A DNA stretch of 64,000 nucleotides from Deltaproteobacteria bacterium (GCA_016704445.1 JADJAE010000018.1:56961-120960); one strand, 5' to 3'. Shown: positions 43,684 to 53,480, counted from the first letter of the stretch. Program-made: numbers and translations. Notes: a model not told the origin generated them from the letters alone.

Positions 43684-45378
43684 TCACCCCTCCACCGAAT
43701 CGCCGCGCTCGGCGTTCTCGGCCCGGAGCGCCTTGCGGGCCTCCTCGATGACCTTCTGCTCGGAGCTCAGGAAGGTCTGCGCGCCCAGCTTGATCTGCCG
43801 AACCTTGCGCAGCCCGAGGCCCGTGTCGCGGAGGAGCGAGTCCTCGTGCGTGGTGTGCAGCTGCTCGACCGTGCTCACGCCCGCGGACGTCAGCAGGTTG
43901 ATGGTGTGCTCGCCGACGCCGCGCACGAAGAGCAGGCGCTCGCGCTCGCTCAGCGGCTCGGTGCGGCGCGAGGCCTCGCGGATGCGACGCTGCCGGAGCT
44001 CCTCCATCGCGGTCTCCGCCGACGACTTGATGCGGTCGGCGTTCTCCGCGCCGCCGAGGCCGGGGATGCCCGCGAGCTCGTCGGTGCTGGCCTCGGCGAC
44101 CTCCTCCAGCGAGCGGAAGCCCAGCTTGTACATCGTCTGCGCGATGCTCGGCGTGACCCCGGGGATGAGGGAGAGGGCGTTGATCGACTCCTCCTCCATC
44201 TGCTTGAACTTGCTCTCGGAGATGATGTCGAGCTTCCAGCCCGTGAGCTGCGAGGCGAGCCGGACGTTCTGCCCCTTGCGGCCGATGGCCAGCGAGAGCT
44301 TCTCGTCGGACACCACGAGCTCCATCGCGTGGTCGGCCTCGTTGACCAGCACGCGGGAGATCTCCGCCGGGGCGATGGCGTTGCAGACGTAGCGCGCCGG
44401 GTCGCGGTCGTAGGGCACGATGTCGATGCGCTCGCCGCGGAGCTCCTGCACCACGGCCTGCACGCGCGAGCCCTTGACGCCCACGCAGGCGCCCACCGGG
44501 TCGACGTCGAGGTCGCGCGAGGACACGGCGATCTTGCTGCGCACGCCGGGCTCACGCGCGGCGGCGACGATCTTCACGATGCCCTCGTAGATCTCCGGGA
44601 CCTCGGCCTCGAAGAGCTTGATGAGCAGCCCCACGTCGCCGCGGGAGAGCAGCACCTGCGGGCCCTTGGCCTCGCGGTCGATGTCCTTCACGAAGGCCAC
44701 GATGCGCTCGCCGGGGCGGTAGCTCTCGCGCGGTACCTGGTCTTTCGCGCGCAGGATGGCCTCGGTGCGCCCGAGGTCGACGATGATGTCGTTGCGCTCG
44801 AAGCGGCGGAAGATGCCGGTGATGATCTCGCCCTTGCGCGAGATGTACTCGTTGAACACCAGCTCGCGCTCGGCGTCGCGCACGCGCTGGATGATCACCT
44901 GCTTGGCCGCCTGCGCCGCGATGCGGCCGAAGCCCTTGCGCAGCGTCGAGAGGTTGAGCACGTCGCCCCACTTGGCCTCCTGCTCCGCCGCCTTGCGCTC
45001 GTCCTCGGCGCGGTAGAACACCTGGAAGGCCAGCTGCTCACCCACCTGGGCGTCGGGGTCCATCTTGCGCGCCACGTCCAGGGAGATCTCCTGGTCGGGC
45101 TGCGAGACCGTGTCGACCACGGTCATGTGCTGGTAGAGGTCGACCGCGCCGTCGCGCTCGCTGTAGCGGGCGACGAGCTCCCGGGTGCCCCCGAGGTGCT
45201 TGCGCGCCGCCGACAGGATGGCGCTCTCGAGCGTGAGCACGAGGACGGAGCGCTCGATGCCCTTGTCCTTGGCGACCGCGTCGAGCGTCATGCTCAGGTT
45301 GAGGGTCTGCTGCGCGGGGGTTGGGGTGCTTGCTGCTTCGCTGCCATGTTGTTTACCTTCCAGCCTCAGGCGACTCAT
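43684..45378 (-). CDS. nusA: Transcription termination/antitermination factor NusA
   Basis: The N-terminal RNAP-binding domain is AVAKDKGIERSVLVLTLESAILSAARK. An S1 domain follows, with GEIITGIFRRFERNDIIVDLGRTEAILRAKDQVPRES in pieces, then two KH domains (VDPVGACVGVKGSRV, LAIGRKGQNVRLASQLTGWKLDI) and C-terminal helix-hairpin-helix repeats (~400-540). It controls pausing and antitermination. The start is unsure: the frame opens at 45378, overlapping rimP by 26 bases. A GGAAGG lies before an out-of-frame ATG (MAAKQQAPQ) that would join this frame if one C were added to a C-run near 45320. Confidence 0.95.
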   Translation of the reverse strand: MSRLRLEGKQHGSEAASTPTPAQQTLNLSMTLDAVAKDKGIERSVLVLTLESAILSAARKHLGGTRELVARYSERDGAVDLYQHMTVVDTVSQPDQEISLDVARKMDPDAQVGEQLAFQVFYRAEDERKAAEQEAKWGDVLNLSTLRKGFGRIAAQAAKQVIIQRVRDAERELVFNEYISRKGEIITGIFRRFERNDIIVDLGRTEAILRAKDQVPRESYRPGERIVAFVKDIDREAKGPQVLLSRGDVGLLIKLFEAEVPEIYEGIVKIVAAAREPGVRSKIAVSSRDLDVDPVGACVGVKGSRVQAVVQELRGERIDIVPYDRDPARYVCNAIAPAEISRVLVNEADHAMELVVSDEKLSLAIGRKGQNVRLASQLTGWKLDIISESKFKQMEEESINALSLIPGVTPSIAQTMYKLGFRSLEEVAEASTDELAGIPGLGGAENADRIKSSAETAMEELRQRRIREASRRTEPLSERERLLFVRGVGEHTINLLTSAGVSTVEQLHTTHEDSLLRDTGLGLRKVRQIKLGAQTFLSSEQKVIEEARKALRAENAERGDSVEG

Positions 45379-45976
45379 CGCCCGCAGCCTTCGCGACCCC
45401 GTCCGTCTTCGCTGGTCGAGGCGCCTTGGGGCCCTTGCCCGGCTTCACCGGTTTGGGGGTTTTGATCTCCAACAGTCGCGCGCGGGACACCTGCCGACGG
45501 GGGATCGCGACCTCGCGACCACCCACCGACACCCGCACCGTGTATCCGTCACCGTCATCACTCGTCCCGAGGAGCGGCCCCTCGAAGGAGGTCTTCCCCT
45601 CCAGCGGCCCGCGCGTCCGGATCTTCATCTCGAGCCCTGCGAACCGATCGAAGTCCTTGCGGGTCTGGACCGGTCGCTCGAAGCCGGGCGAGCTCACCTC
45701 GAGGTCGTAGGCCACCTCGATGCGATCGTCTTCGTCGAGGAGGGCGGAGACCGCGTGGCTCACCGCCGCGCACTCGTCCGCGGTGGTGCCAGGGTGCGCG
45801 TCGTCGGGCTTCACCCGGGGATCGCCCCCGGGGCGGTCGATGTAGAGCCGAAGAACACCGCGGCCCGGACCCTGGAGCCATTCCAGGGCCACCAGCTCGA
45901 CGCCGCACGATTCAGCGAGGGGTTCGATCTCTCCGCGGAGCTGTTCAACATCGACGCGCACGCACTCTCCGTTCAC
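45353..45976 (-). CDS. rimP: Ribosome maturation factor RimP
   Basis: The N-terminal domain contains EPLAESCGVELVALEWLQGPGRGVLRLYIDRPGG and CAAVSHAVSALLDEDDRI; the conserved YDLEVSSPGFERPVQTRKDF follows. The C-terminal SH3-like domain and a basic Lys/Pro tail complete 207 residues. It is needed for 30S assembly. First gene of the rimP-nusA-infB operon. Confidence 0.95.
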   Translation of the reverse strand: MNGECVRVDVEQLRGEIEPLAESCGVELVALEWLQGPGRGVLRLYIDRPGGDPRVKPDDAHPGTTADECAAVSHAVSALLDEDDRIEVAYDLEVSSPGFERPVQTRKDFDRFAGLEMKIRTRGPLEGKTSFEGPLLGTSDDGDGYTVRVSVGGREVAIPRRQVSRARLLEIKTPKPVKPGKGPKAPRPAKTDGVAKAAGDESPEAGR

Positions 45977-46285
45977 CCGCTCCGGGGCCCGAACGGTCGC
46001 GCGACCAGCGCCGCCTGCTGACGGACCGCGTCGCCCGCCCCGATCCTCCCGGTATTGACCCCTTGGGCCGCTCGAGAGCGGTGGAGGTCATATGGGAGGA
46101 CGGAGCATCGGCAAAACGCAGGTGATCCGATAGAGGTCGGACTCACCAGCCCTGCCGCACCGTGAAGATGAAGCAGCACCGATGGTTCTCGGGGGGGCAC
46201 CCGGATGGGAGGAAGAGACATCCCCGAGGACGGCGGGCCATGTACCACCGTCCAGCAGAGAGCACAAGCGCGCCGTGCGCGTAGT
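45977..46285. promoter_or_regulatory. Leader/promoter region of the rimP operon
   Basis: These 309 bases between the rimP start and the 3' end of the OmpA-type gene must contain the rimP operon promoter. I see no tRNA or other RNA gene, no convincing -10/-35 pair and no strong hairpin. Confidence 0.4.
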
Positions 46286-47842
46286 TCAGGGAGCGGGGGT
46301 GGCGGAGGGAGCGGGCGCGGCGGCCGCCGGGGCCGCGGGGGCCTGCGCGTCGGCGTCGGAGACGATGCGGAACTCCACCCGGCGGTTTCGCGCGCGGATG
46401 GCGCCGGTGGTGCCCGGGGTGACCGGGCGGGTCTCGCCGAAGCCCGTCGAGGTGAGCCGCGAGGCGTCGATGCCGTGGCCGGTGAGCCAGGTCACGACGC
46501 TGGCGGCGCGGCGCTGCGAGAGGGCGAGGTTGGCGGCGTCGTCGCCCACGTCGTCGGTGTGACCCTCGACGGAGACGTGGCGAATCTCCGGCGTGGCCGC
46601 GAGCGCGTCGGCGACCGCGGTGAGCACCGGGAAGCTGGTGCGGAGCACCACGTCGCGGTTGGGCGCGAAGAACACCGGGCGGTTGATGCGGATCTGCCCG
46701 CCGTCGACGAGCACGAGCCCGGGGCAGCCGTTGCGCGCCGGGTCGGCGCTGGGCGCGCCGGGCCGGTCGGGGCAGTGGTCGGTGAGGTCGGGCACCGAGT
46801 CGTGGTCGCGGTCGGGCGCCGGGCAGCCCGCGCGCGCCGGGTCGGCGTGGAGGCCGGTGGGCTCGGTGGGGCACTGGTCGGCGTGGTCGAAGACGCCGTC
46901 GTTGTCGCCGTCACCATCGGGGCAGCCGGGGCGCTCGGGGTTGGGGTGATCGCCCGCGGCGACGCTCACGCACTGGTCCTGCGGGTCGAGCACGCCGTCG
47001 TGGTCGGTGTCGGGGGTGGCGCAGCCCGGGCGCGCCGGATCGGGGTGATCGCCCGCGGCGTCGCGGGGGCACTGGTCATCGGGGTCGAAGACGCCGTCGC
47101 TGTCGGTGTCCGCCGCAGGGCAGCCGCGGCGCGCGGGGTCGGGGTGATCGCCCGCGGGCTGGTCGGCGCAGAGGTCGTCGGGGTCGTTGACGCCGTCGTG
47201 GTCGCGATCGGAGGGCGGCGGCGGAGGCGGCGGGGCGTCGGCGACGCCGCGGAACGCGAGCGTGAGGCCCGCGTGCCAGTACGACACGTCCGGGGAGGCG
47301 TGGTCGAGAGAGAGCGTGGGGGGCGGGTTGTCGAGCGGGGCCACCGCGGCGCGGCCGTCCCAGATGTATCCGAAGCGACCGTAGGGGCCGAAGGAGATGC
47401 CGTCGGTGACGCGGAACTCGAAGCCGAGACCCGCGTCGAAGCCGGGCGAGGTTACGGTGCCGGGGAGCGCGGCGCCGGCGTTGGCGTCGACCCAGAGGCG
47501 GCCCACGTTGCCCAGCATCGGCTCGAAGCGGAAACCCGCCGTGATGTTGATCAGCCCGAGGTCGTCACCGAACTCGGAGCGACGGAGGAAGCGCCCGAAG
47601 GCGCCGCCGAGCTGGATCGCGAGCGGCGTGGAGAACAGGTTGATCGCGATGCGGGCGGTGCCGACGATGGCCGTCGTGTCGGTGTTGACGTCGGAGTGAT
47701 CGAAGTCGCGGATGGTCGTGCCAGCCCCGGCCTCGAGGCGGAAGGTCCACGGCTGGAGTCGCTGGGCGAGCGCGGTGGAGGGGAGCGCCGTCAGCGCGAG
47801 GCTGGCGAGCGCGGCGCACGAGACGAGAGCAGGGCGACGCAT
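46286..47842 (-). CDS. OmpA family protein with thrombospondin type 3 repeats
   Basis: A signal peptide (cleavage at LAQ, ~27) precedes an eight-strand barrel-like region (~27-195). Five to six Asp-rich TSP3-type calcium-binding repeats follow (DRDHDGVNDPDDLCADQPAGDH, DTDSDGVFDPDDQC, DTDHDGVLDPQDQC), each with one Cys. Next is the OmpA peptidoglycan-binding domain (VEGHTDDVGDDAANLALSQRRA, GFGETRP, RNRRVEFRI), then an Ala/Pro tail. It would tie the outer membrane to the cell wall, with calcium stiffening the linker. Confidence 0.93.
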   Translation of the reverse strand: MRRPALVSCAALASLALTALPSTALAQRLQPWTFRLEAGAGTTIRDFDHSDVNTDTTAIVGTARIAINLFSTPLAIQLGGAFGRFLRRSEFGDDLGLINITAGFRFEPMLGNVGRLWVDANAGAALPGTVTSPGFDAGLGFEFRVTDGISFGPYGRFGYIWDGRAAVAPLDNPPPTLSLDHASPDVSYWHAGLTLAFRGVADAPPPPPPPSDRDHDGVNDPDDLCADQPAGDHPDPARRGCPAADTDSDGVFDPDDQCPRDAAGDHPDPARPGCATPDTDHDGVLDPQDQCVSVAAGDHPNPERPGCPDGDGDNDGVFDHADQCPTEPTGLHADPARAGCPAPDRDHDSVPDLTDHCPDRPGAPSADPARNGCPGLVLVDGGQIRINRPVFFAPNRDVVLRTSFPVLTAVADALAATPEIRHVSVEGHTDDVGDDAANLALSQRRAASVVTWLTGHGIDASRLTSTGFGETRPVTPGTTGAIRARNRRVEFRIVSDADAQAPAAPAAAAPAPSATPAP

Positions 47843-47955
47843 GATGGTGGGCGCGTGGGTACCACCCTTCGCCAGAGGGTGGAAGGCTCCGGCAGGGACG
47901 GGGCCGGCACGCCGCCCCGCGCGCCGGGCCGTCCATGGGCTATGGTCCGCCGCGC

Positions 47956-48408
47956 ATGACCCACGTGATGACCGACAAGCCCCAAAGCACCGTGCACATC
48001 CGCGTCAACTACGCGGACGTCGACCGCATGGGGCTGCTCCACCACAGCGTCTACCTCAAGTACCTGGAGCGCACCCGGGAGGAGTTCATCCGCCGCCGCA
48101 ACGGGGCCTACGCCGCGATGGAGGACGCCGGGATGCTCATCGTCGTCGTCGAGGCCAACCTCAAGTACAAGCGCCCCGCGCGCTTCGACGACGTCCTCGC
48201 CATCACCCTCGAGCTCTACGAGGTGGGCGCGGCCTCGCTCCGCATCGCCTACGAGGTGCGCCGGGTCGGCGAGGACGACCCCATCGCCACGGCCACCACC
48301 CGCCACGCGCTCGTCTCGCGAGAGGGCCGGGCGCTGCGGCTGACCGAGGAGATCCGCGCGCTGCTGGCCCGCGACGAGGTGGTCTCCCGCCACGGCGAGC
48401 TGGGCTGA
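47956..48408 (+). CDS. YbgC/FcbC-type acyl-CoA thioesterase
   Basis: The 150-residue hotdog-fold protein has the 4HBT motif HIRVNYADVDRMGLLHHSVYLKYLE with the catalytic Asp, then RARFDDVLAITLELYEVG-like strands. YbgC hydrolyses short or long acyl-CoA and is often linked to the Tol-Pal system, which is not present here. The ATG at 47956 starts directly before conserved sequence; 47935 is an alternative. It is divergent from the OmpA gene over ~113 bases. Confidence 0.87.
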   Translation: MTHVMTDKPQSTVHIRVNYADVDRMGLLHHSVYLKYLERTREEFIRRRNGAYAAMEDAGMLIVVVEANLKYKRPARFDDVLAITLELYEVGAASLRIAYEVRRVGEDDPIATATTRHALVSREGRALRLTEEIRALLARDEVVSRHGELG

Positions 48409-48493
48409 GACCGCGGGGTCACCCGCACCGGGTCGCATCGCGCCGTTGCAATCACTTCGACGACGGCTCTACCTTGCGCCCCCGGAGGATCCG

Positions 48494-50242
48494 ATGCGCA
48501 CTTCGAGACTCGCTACCCGCCTCACGCTCGCCGCCGCCCTTTGCCTGGGCGCGGCCTCCCTCACTGGCTGTGAGAACGAGAACGACCCCGCCACGTGGGT
48601 CGGCAAGCTGAGCGCGACCAACAAGCGCCCCGCCGCGATGCGCAGGCTCCGGCAGATGTGGGAGTCGAAGCTCGCCACCACCACGCCGCCCAACAACCTC
48701 CGCGACCCCGCGGTGCAGGCCTTCCTCAACGCCGTGCTCCCCGCGGTCAACGAGGCCTTCGTCGACCACCGCGACGAGCTCGCGGTGCGCAAGGAGGCCA
48801 TCGAGATCCTCGCCGGCAGCGGCGACGCGAGGGCCATCCCGGCGCTGCTCAACGCGCTGGAGTTCAGCCCCGGCAACAGCGAGAGCGAGCGCATCGCCCT
48901 GCGCGCGGCCCAGGCCCTCAAGGAGCTGCACCCGGCCAACAACCCCCAGGTGGTGCAGCGCCTCCTGGCCACCATCGACCGCGCCTCGGGCAACTCCGGC
49001 TCCGCCCCGGCCATCCGCGAGGCCGTCATCCAGGCCCTCGGCGCCATCGGCGACCGCAGCGCCGTCGACGTGCTGGTGCGCACGCTGAAGAAGCCCATCG
49101 ACCAGCAGGAGATCCGCACCGCCCGCGCCGCCGCCGACGCCCTCGGCCTGCTGGGCGACGCCTCGCAGCCCGTCGTCGACGCGCTCATCTACGGCCTGTA
49201 CCTCAACGTCCGCCGCGCCAACGCCTTCAACAACTGCGGCCGCGCCCTCACCCGCCTCGGCGCCGCCGCCGCGGTGGTCCCGCGGCTCATCGCGACGGTC
49301 AACGGGCAGAACCCCGAGGTCACGCTCCTCATCAACTCCTTCGCGTCGGTGCCCGGGATGCCGCCGGTGCCGCCGGGGCTGCAGCAGTCCACGGCCATCG
49401 ACGTGCTGCGCAACTTCGCCGACCGCAGCGCCGTCCCGGCGCTCATCGCCCTGCTCACCAACCGCGAGACCGTCGGCAACGTGCGCGGCGCCGCGGCGGA
49501 GACCCTCGGGTACACCGGCCTCGCGCTCCCCGCCGACGCCCCGGAGCGGGGGCCCATCTTCACCGCCCTCTCCACGGTCTTCAACGAGGGCACGCCCGGC
49601 GGCGAGGACGACATGGCCCCCACCGTCGCCCCGGCGCTGGTGCTGCTCGGCGACGCGCGCACCGTCGCCCTCCTCGTGCGGCGCATCAGCACCCGCGAGA
49701 TGAGCGCGCCCTCCGCCGTGCAGTACCGGCTGGGCCTGCTCATGCCGCTCGCCAGCGCCGTGCGCCACGACACATTCGCGCAGTTCGACACCCTCGCCAC
49801 CACGGCCGCCGCCCAGCTCGCCGCCATGGTCGCCGCGCAGCCCGACGCCGCCTCGGAGATCGCCCCGGTGCAGGCCCAGCTCGCGACCATCCGGCAGGTG
49901 GCCAGCGTCGCCCACGACTGCGACGACGGCAACCTCGCCTGCTACCGCGAGCGCCTCGCCAGCCCGGAGAAGAACGTCGTCCGCAAGGCCGCCTACATGA
50001 TCGCCTGGACCGGCGGGGACAACCCCGCCGCGCGCCAGGCGCTGCTCGCGCAGGCCGCCAACCCCGACCTCCTGGTGCGCCGCTCCATTCACGTGGCCAT
50101 CGACGCGCTCTCGCCGCACGGCTGCGCGGAGTGCATCACCCGGCTGGAGCAGGTCATCGAGGGCGAGCGCGGCCAGGAGAGCAAGTCGCTCCTGCACCTC
50201 GAGGCCCAGATGCTCATCTCCCGCCTCCGCGGCCGCACCTGA
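48494..50242 (+). CDS. HEAT-repeat lipoprotein
   Basis: GGAGGA lies 5 bases before this ATG. The signal ends in LTGC (Cys 26). The ~550-residue mature part is helical, with HEAT/PBS-like repeats: AIPALLNALEFSPGN, AVIQALGAIGDRSAVDVLVRTLKKP, AVPALIALLTNRETVGNVRGAAAETLGY, and VRKAAYMIAWTGGDNPAARQALLAQA. Such solenoids bind proteins; here it is periplasmic or outer-membrane attached. The partner is unknown. Confidence 0.85.
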   Translation: MRTSRLATRLTLAAALCLGAASLTGCENENDPATWVGKLSATNKRPAAMRRLRQMWESKLATTTPPNNLRDPAVQAFLNAVLPAVNEAFVDHRDELAVRKEAIEILAGSGDARAIPALLNALEFSPGNSESERIALRAAQALKELHPANNPQVVQRLLATIDRASGNSGSAPAIREAVIQALGAIGDRSAVDVLVRTLKKPIDQQEIRTARAAADALGLLGDASQPVVDALIYGLYLNVRRANAFNNCGRALTRLGAAAAVVPRLIATVNGQNPEVTLLINSFASVPGMPPVPPGLQQSTAIDVLRNFADRSAVPALIALLTNRETVGNVRGAAAETLGYTGLALPADAPERGPIFTALSTVFNEGTPGGEDDMAPTVAPALVLLGDARTVALLVRRISTREMSAPSAVQYRLGLLMPLASAVRHDTFAQFDTLATTAAAQLAAMVAAQPDAASEIAPVQAQLATIRQVASVAHDCDDGNLACYRERLASPEKNVVRKAAYMIAWTGGDNPAARQALLAQAANPDLLVRRSIHVAIDALSPHGCAECITRLEQVIEGERGQESKSLLHLEAQMLISRLRGRT

Positions 50243-50291
50243 GTTGCGCCCGGGGGGCCCCGTGGCGTAGGCACCCGCGCGACCCCACGCG

Positions 50292-51281
50292 ATGCCCCCC
50301 TCCCTCACCGATCCCGCCGACCTCGTCCGCCGCTGGCGCCTCCCGCAGGCGGCCCTCCCCGACGTAGCCGAGGCCTCCGCCCGCTTTCCCCTCAAGGTCT
50401 CCGATCACCTCGCCGAGCGCCTCGCGGGCCTCCCTGTCGACGACCCGCGGGTGCGCCAGTTTCTCCCTTCGGCCGACGAGCTCGTCGAGCGCGAGGGCTT
50501 CGTCAGCGACCCGGTGGGCGACGCCAAGGTGCAGCGCGCCCCGGGGCTGCTCCAGAAGTACCGCGGCCGGGCGCTGGTGATCGCCACCGCCGCCTGCCCG
50601 GTGCACTGCCGCTACTGCTTCCGCCGGGAGTACCCCTACGCCGACGCCAGCGCGGTCAACCACTGGCCCGAGGTGCTCGACGCCCTCCGCGGCGACCCTG
50701 GGATCCACGAGGTCATCCTGAGCGGCGGCGACCCGCTCTCGCTCTCCAACGCCGTGCTCTCCCGCATGGTGCGCGAGCTCGAGGCGATCCCCCATCTTAC
50801 CCGGCTGCGTATTCACACCCGCTTCCCCACGACCTCGCCCGGACGGGTCGACGAGGAGCTCGCGGCGCTGCTCTCCAGCACCCGCTTCGCCCCCGCGGTG
50901 GTGGTGCTACACGTCAACCACGCCACGGAGCTCGACCCCGAGGTGTCGCTGGCCGTGCGCCGCCTGAGGGCGACCGGCGCGGTGCTGCTCAGCCAGTCGG
51001 TGCTGCTCCGCGGCGTCAACGACTCCGAGGACGCGCTCGCGGCGCTGAGCGAGGCCCTCGGCGCGCTCGGCGTGGTGCCCTACTACCTCCACCTGCTCGA
51101 CCGGGTGCGGGGCGCCGGGCACTTCGAGGTGCCCGAGGCCGAGGCCGTCGCGCTGGTGCGGGCGCTCGCCGACCGGCTCCCCGGCTACCTCGTGCCGAAG
51201 CTGGTGCGGGAGCTGAGCGGAGAACGCGCCAAGACCCTGGTGCCCCTCGTGGCCCCCTCCCCGACCGGCGCGACGGAATAG
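50292..51281 (+). CDS. epmB: EF-P beta-lysylation radical SAM protein EpmB (KamA family)
   Basis: The 329-residue protein has the radical SAM CPVHCRYCFRR cluster motif, then EVILSGGDPLSLSNAVL, RIHTRFPTT and HVNHATELDP, typical of lysine 2,3-aminomutases. Its short length, without the long C-terminal extension of KamA, fits EpmB, which makes (R)-beta-lysine for attachment to elongation factor P. EpmA and EF-P genes are not in this window. Confidence 0.9.
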   Translation: MPPSLTDPADLVRRWRLPQAALPDVAEASARFPLKVSDHLAERLAGLPVDDPRVRQFLPSADELVEREGFVSDPVGDAKVQRAPGLLQKYRGRALVIATAACPVHCRYCFRREYPYADASAVNHWPEVLDALRGDPGIHEVILSGGDPLSLSNAVLSRMVRELEAIPHLTRLRIHTRFPTTSPGRVDEELAALLSSTRFAPAVVVLHVNHATELDPEVSLAVRRLRATGAVLLSQSVLLRGVNDSEDALAALSEALGALGVVPYYLHLLDRVRGAGHFEVPEAEAVALVRALADRLPGYLVPKLVRELSGERAKTLVPLVAPSPTGATE

Positions 51282-51346
51282 CACTCGTCGGTTTCTCTGG
51301 AATTAGATCCCCCGTCTGACCATGCGAAGGGCATAGAATCCGCGGC

Positions 51347-53455
51347 GTGGCTGGACATGACGACGCACGCGGCGAGGCGGTCGAGGAGTTCCTTGCGAAG
51401 TCGCTGCTGCTTCGGGAGTGCGACGCTACCGTCATCGCCAAGGTGACCCCGCACATGATGCTCAGCGAGCACCCCGCCGGGGCCACGCTGGTGCGCGCGG
51501 GATCTCCCTCGGACGGCATCTCGATCCTCCGTCGCGGCAGGGCCACCGCCTCGCTGGTGCACGCCACCACCGGCGCGAGCACCCCGCTGGAGACCCTCAA
51601 CGTCGGCGACCATTTCGGCGACGTGGGCGCCCTCACCCGCGCCGCGCACCCGTACACGATCGTGGCCGACGAGCCCTGCGTGGTGCTGCGGATGAAGCCC
51701 GAGCTCGTCGAGGCCCTCATGGCCCGGGTGCCGCAGTTCTCGCTCGCGATCGCCCGTCGGCTCGCCGCGCGCGCGGTGCAGCTCGGGGTCATCACGCTGC
51801 GTGCGGGCGCCGCGCCTGCGACGGGCTCCGCGCTGCGCGCCCCGACCCCGGCGATCGGAGTCGAGGCGCCCCGGAGGCCCGCGCCGGTCTCGCCCTCGGA
51901 GGGCGGGAGCGCGGCGATCCCCTTCGTCGAGGTGTCGGACTTCGAGCCGAGCGCCCGCGTCATCGGGATGCTCCCGACGAAGCTCATCCTCCAGCATCGC
52001 GCGGTGCCGCTGCGGCTGCAGGGCAACCGGCTCCTCGTGGGCATGGTGCTCCCCCGCCACGCGGCGGCGCTCGCCGACCTGCGCCGGGTGCTGCACACCG
52101 TCGACTTCGAGGTGGCCGCCATCTCGCTGGAGGACTTCGCGCAGACGGTGCTCCGCTTCAAGCTCGACGCGGTGCGGGGCGCGGAGAGCACGCGGGACTC
52201 CATCGCGGTCATCTCGCCGGAGTCCCTCGCCTACGACGCGGCGGACAGCGAGCGCGAGCCCGAGAAGGGCGTGCGGGTGGTGGGCGACGAGGTGGTGCGC
52301 GCGGTCAACCGCGTCGTCGCCGCGGCGCTCAGCCGGGACGCGTCGGACATCCACATCGAGCCCGAGGCGGCGGGCGTGAAGGTGCGCTTCCGCGTTCACG
52401 GGACGCTCCACGACTGGGGCGAGTCGCTGCCGCCGTCCTTCGCGCGGGGCATCGCGGCGCGGCTGAAGGTGCTGAGCGGGCTCGACATCACCAACACGCG
52501 CACCCCGCAGGACGGGCGCATCGGGCTCACCGCGGGCTCGCGCGAGCTCGACCTGCGCATCTCGACGCTGCCGAGCAGCCGCGGCGAGAAGGTGGTGCTG
52601 CGGGTCTTCGAGGGGTCGGGGATGATGCGCCCGCTGGAGCAGATCTTCTCCGACGCGGGCTCGCTCAACGCCGTGCGCAAGGCGCTGCAGCGGCCGCACG
52701 GGGCGATCATCGTCGCGGGGGCGACCGGCTCGGGGAAGAGCTCGACGCTCTACTCGATGCTCAACGAGCGGCGGCGCTCGCGGCCGGACACCAACCTGCT
52801 GCTCATCGAAGACCCGATCGAGTACCGGCTCGCGGGGGTGACGCAGGTGCAGGTGCACGCGGGCCTCGGGTTCTCGCAGGTGCTGCGCGCGGCCATGCGG
52901 CAGGACCCGGACGTGATCGCCGTCGGCGAGACCCGCGACGCGGAGACGGCGCGCATGGCGCTAGAGGCCGCGATGACGGGCCACCTGGTGCTCACCTCGA
53001 TGCACGCCAACGACGTCGGCTCGGTGCTGCAGCGGCTGGAGAGCCTGGAGTGCAGCCGCTCGCTCATCGCCGAGGCGGTGTCCTTCGTGGTGGTGCAGCG
53101 GCTCGCCCGGAGGCTCTGCCCGAGCTGCGTGCGCCTCGACCCACCGCCCCCGGCGCTGCTGGAGAGCCTGGTGGCGCGCCGGCTCGCCGAGCGAGGGAGC
53201 CAGGTGGCGCTGCCGCGTCCGGTGGGCTGCGACCTGTGCCAGCAGACCGGCTACCAGGGGCGCATCGCCGTGGTGGAGTGGTGGCAGGTCACGCCCGAGG
53301 CGCGCGACGCGCTGGTGGCGGGCGCCTCGCACAACGACGTGCTCCGCGCGGCGGCCGAGGCTCGGATGTTACAGACCTTCCGACACAACGCGGCCTACCT
53401 GATGGCGCGCAAGGCCCTCGGCACGAGCGAAGCGTTGATGGCGGTCGCGGGATAA
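51347..53455 (+). CDS. GspE/PilB-type secretion ATPase fused to an N-terminal cyclic-nucleotide-binding domain
   Basis: Residues ~15-125 match a cNMP-binding domain (LSEHPAGATLVRAGSPSDGISILRRGRATASL, VGDHFGDVGALTRAAHPYTI). Residues ~190-285 are a T2SSE_N-type domain (VPLRLQGNRLLVGMVLPR). Residues ~310-690 are the hexameric ATPase: Walker A GATGSGKSSTLYSML (~458), Asp box EDPIEY, Walker B VIAVGETRD and His box TSMHAND. A zinc-binding tetracysteine follows (CPSC ~590, CDLC ~628). It should power a type II secretion or type IV pilus-like machine under nucleotide control. No Gsp genes flank it. Confidence 0.9.
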   Translation: MAGHDDARGEAVEEFLAKSLLLRECDATVIAKVTPHMMLSEHPAGATLVRAGSPSDGISILRRGRATASLVHATTGASTPLETLNVGDHFGDVGALTRAAHPYTIVADEPCVVLRMKPELVEALMARVPQFSLAIARRLAARAVQLGVITLRAGAAPATGSALRAPTPAIGVEAPRRPAPVSPSEGGSAAIPFVEVSDFEPSARVIGMLPTKLILQHRAVPLRLQGNRLLVGMVLPRHAAALADLRRVLHTVDFEVAAISLEDFAQTVLRFKLDAVRGAESTRDSIAVISPESLAYDAADSEREPEKGVRVVGDEVVRAVNRVVAAALSRDASDIHIEPEAAGVKVRFRVHGTLHDWGESLPPSFARGIAARLKVLSGLDITNTRTPQDGRIGLTAGSRELDLRISTLPSSRGEKVVLRVFEGSGMMRPLEQIFSDAGSLNAVRKALQRPHGAIIVAGATGSGKSSTLYSMLNERRRSRPDTNLLLIEDPIEYRLAGVTQVQVHAGLGFSQVLRAAMRQDPDVIAVGETRDAETARMALEAAMTGHLVLTSMHANDVGSVLQRLESLECSRSLIAEAVSFVVVQRLARRLCPSCVRLDPPPPALLESLVARRLAERGSQVALPRPVGCDLCQQTGYQGRIAVVEWWQVTPEARDALVAGASHNDVLRAAAEARMLQTFRHNAAYLMARKALGTSEALMAVAG

Positions 53456-53480
53456 GCTGCGATGGGAGCTTGAGAGTCCG

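Noticed and set aside
45977..46285. A tRNA gene before rimP, as in some genomes
   Set aside because: No T-loop GGTTCGAATCC-like sequence and no cloverleaf arms were found.
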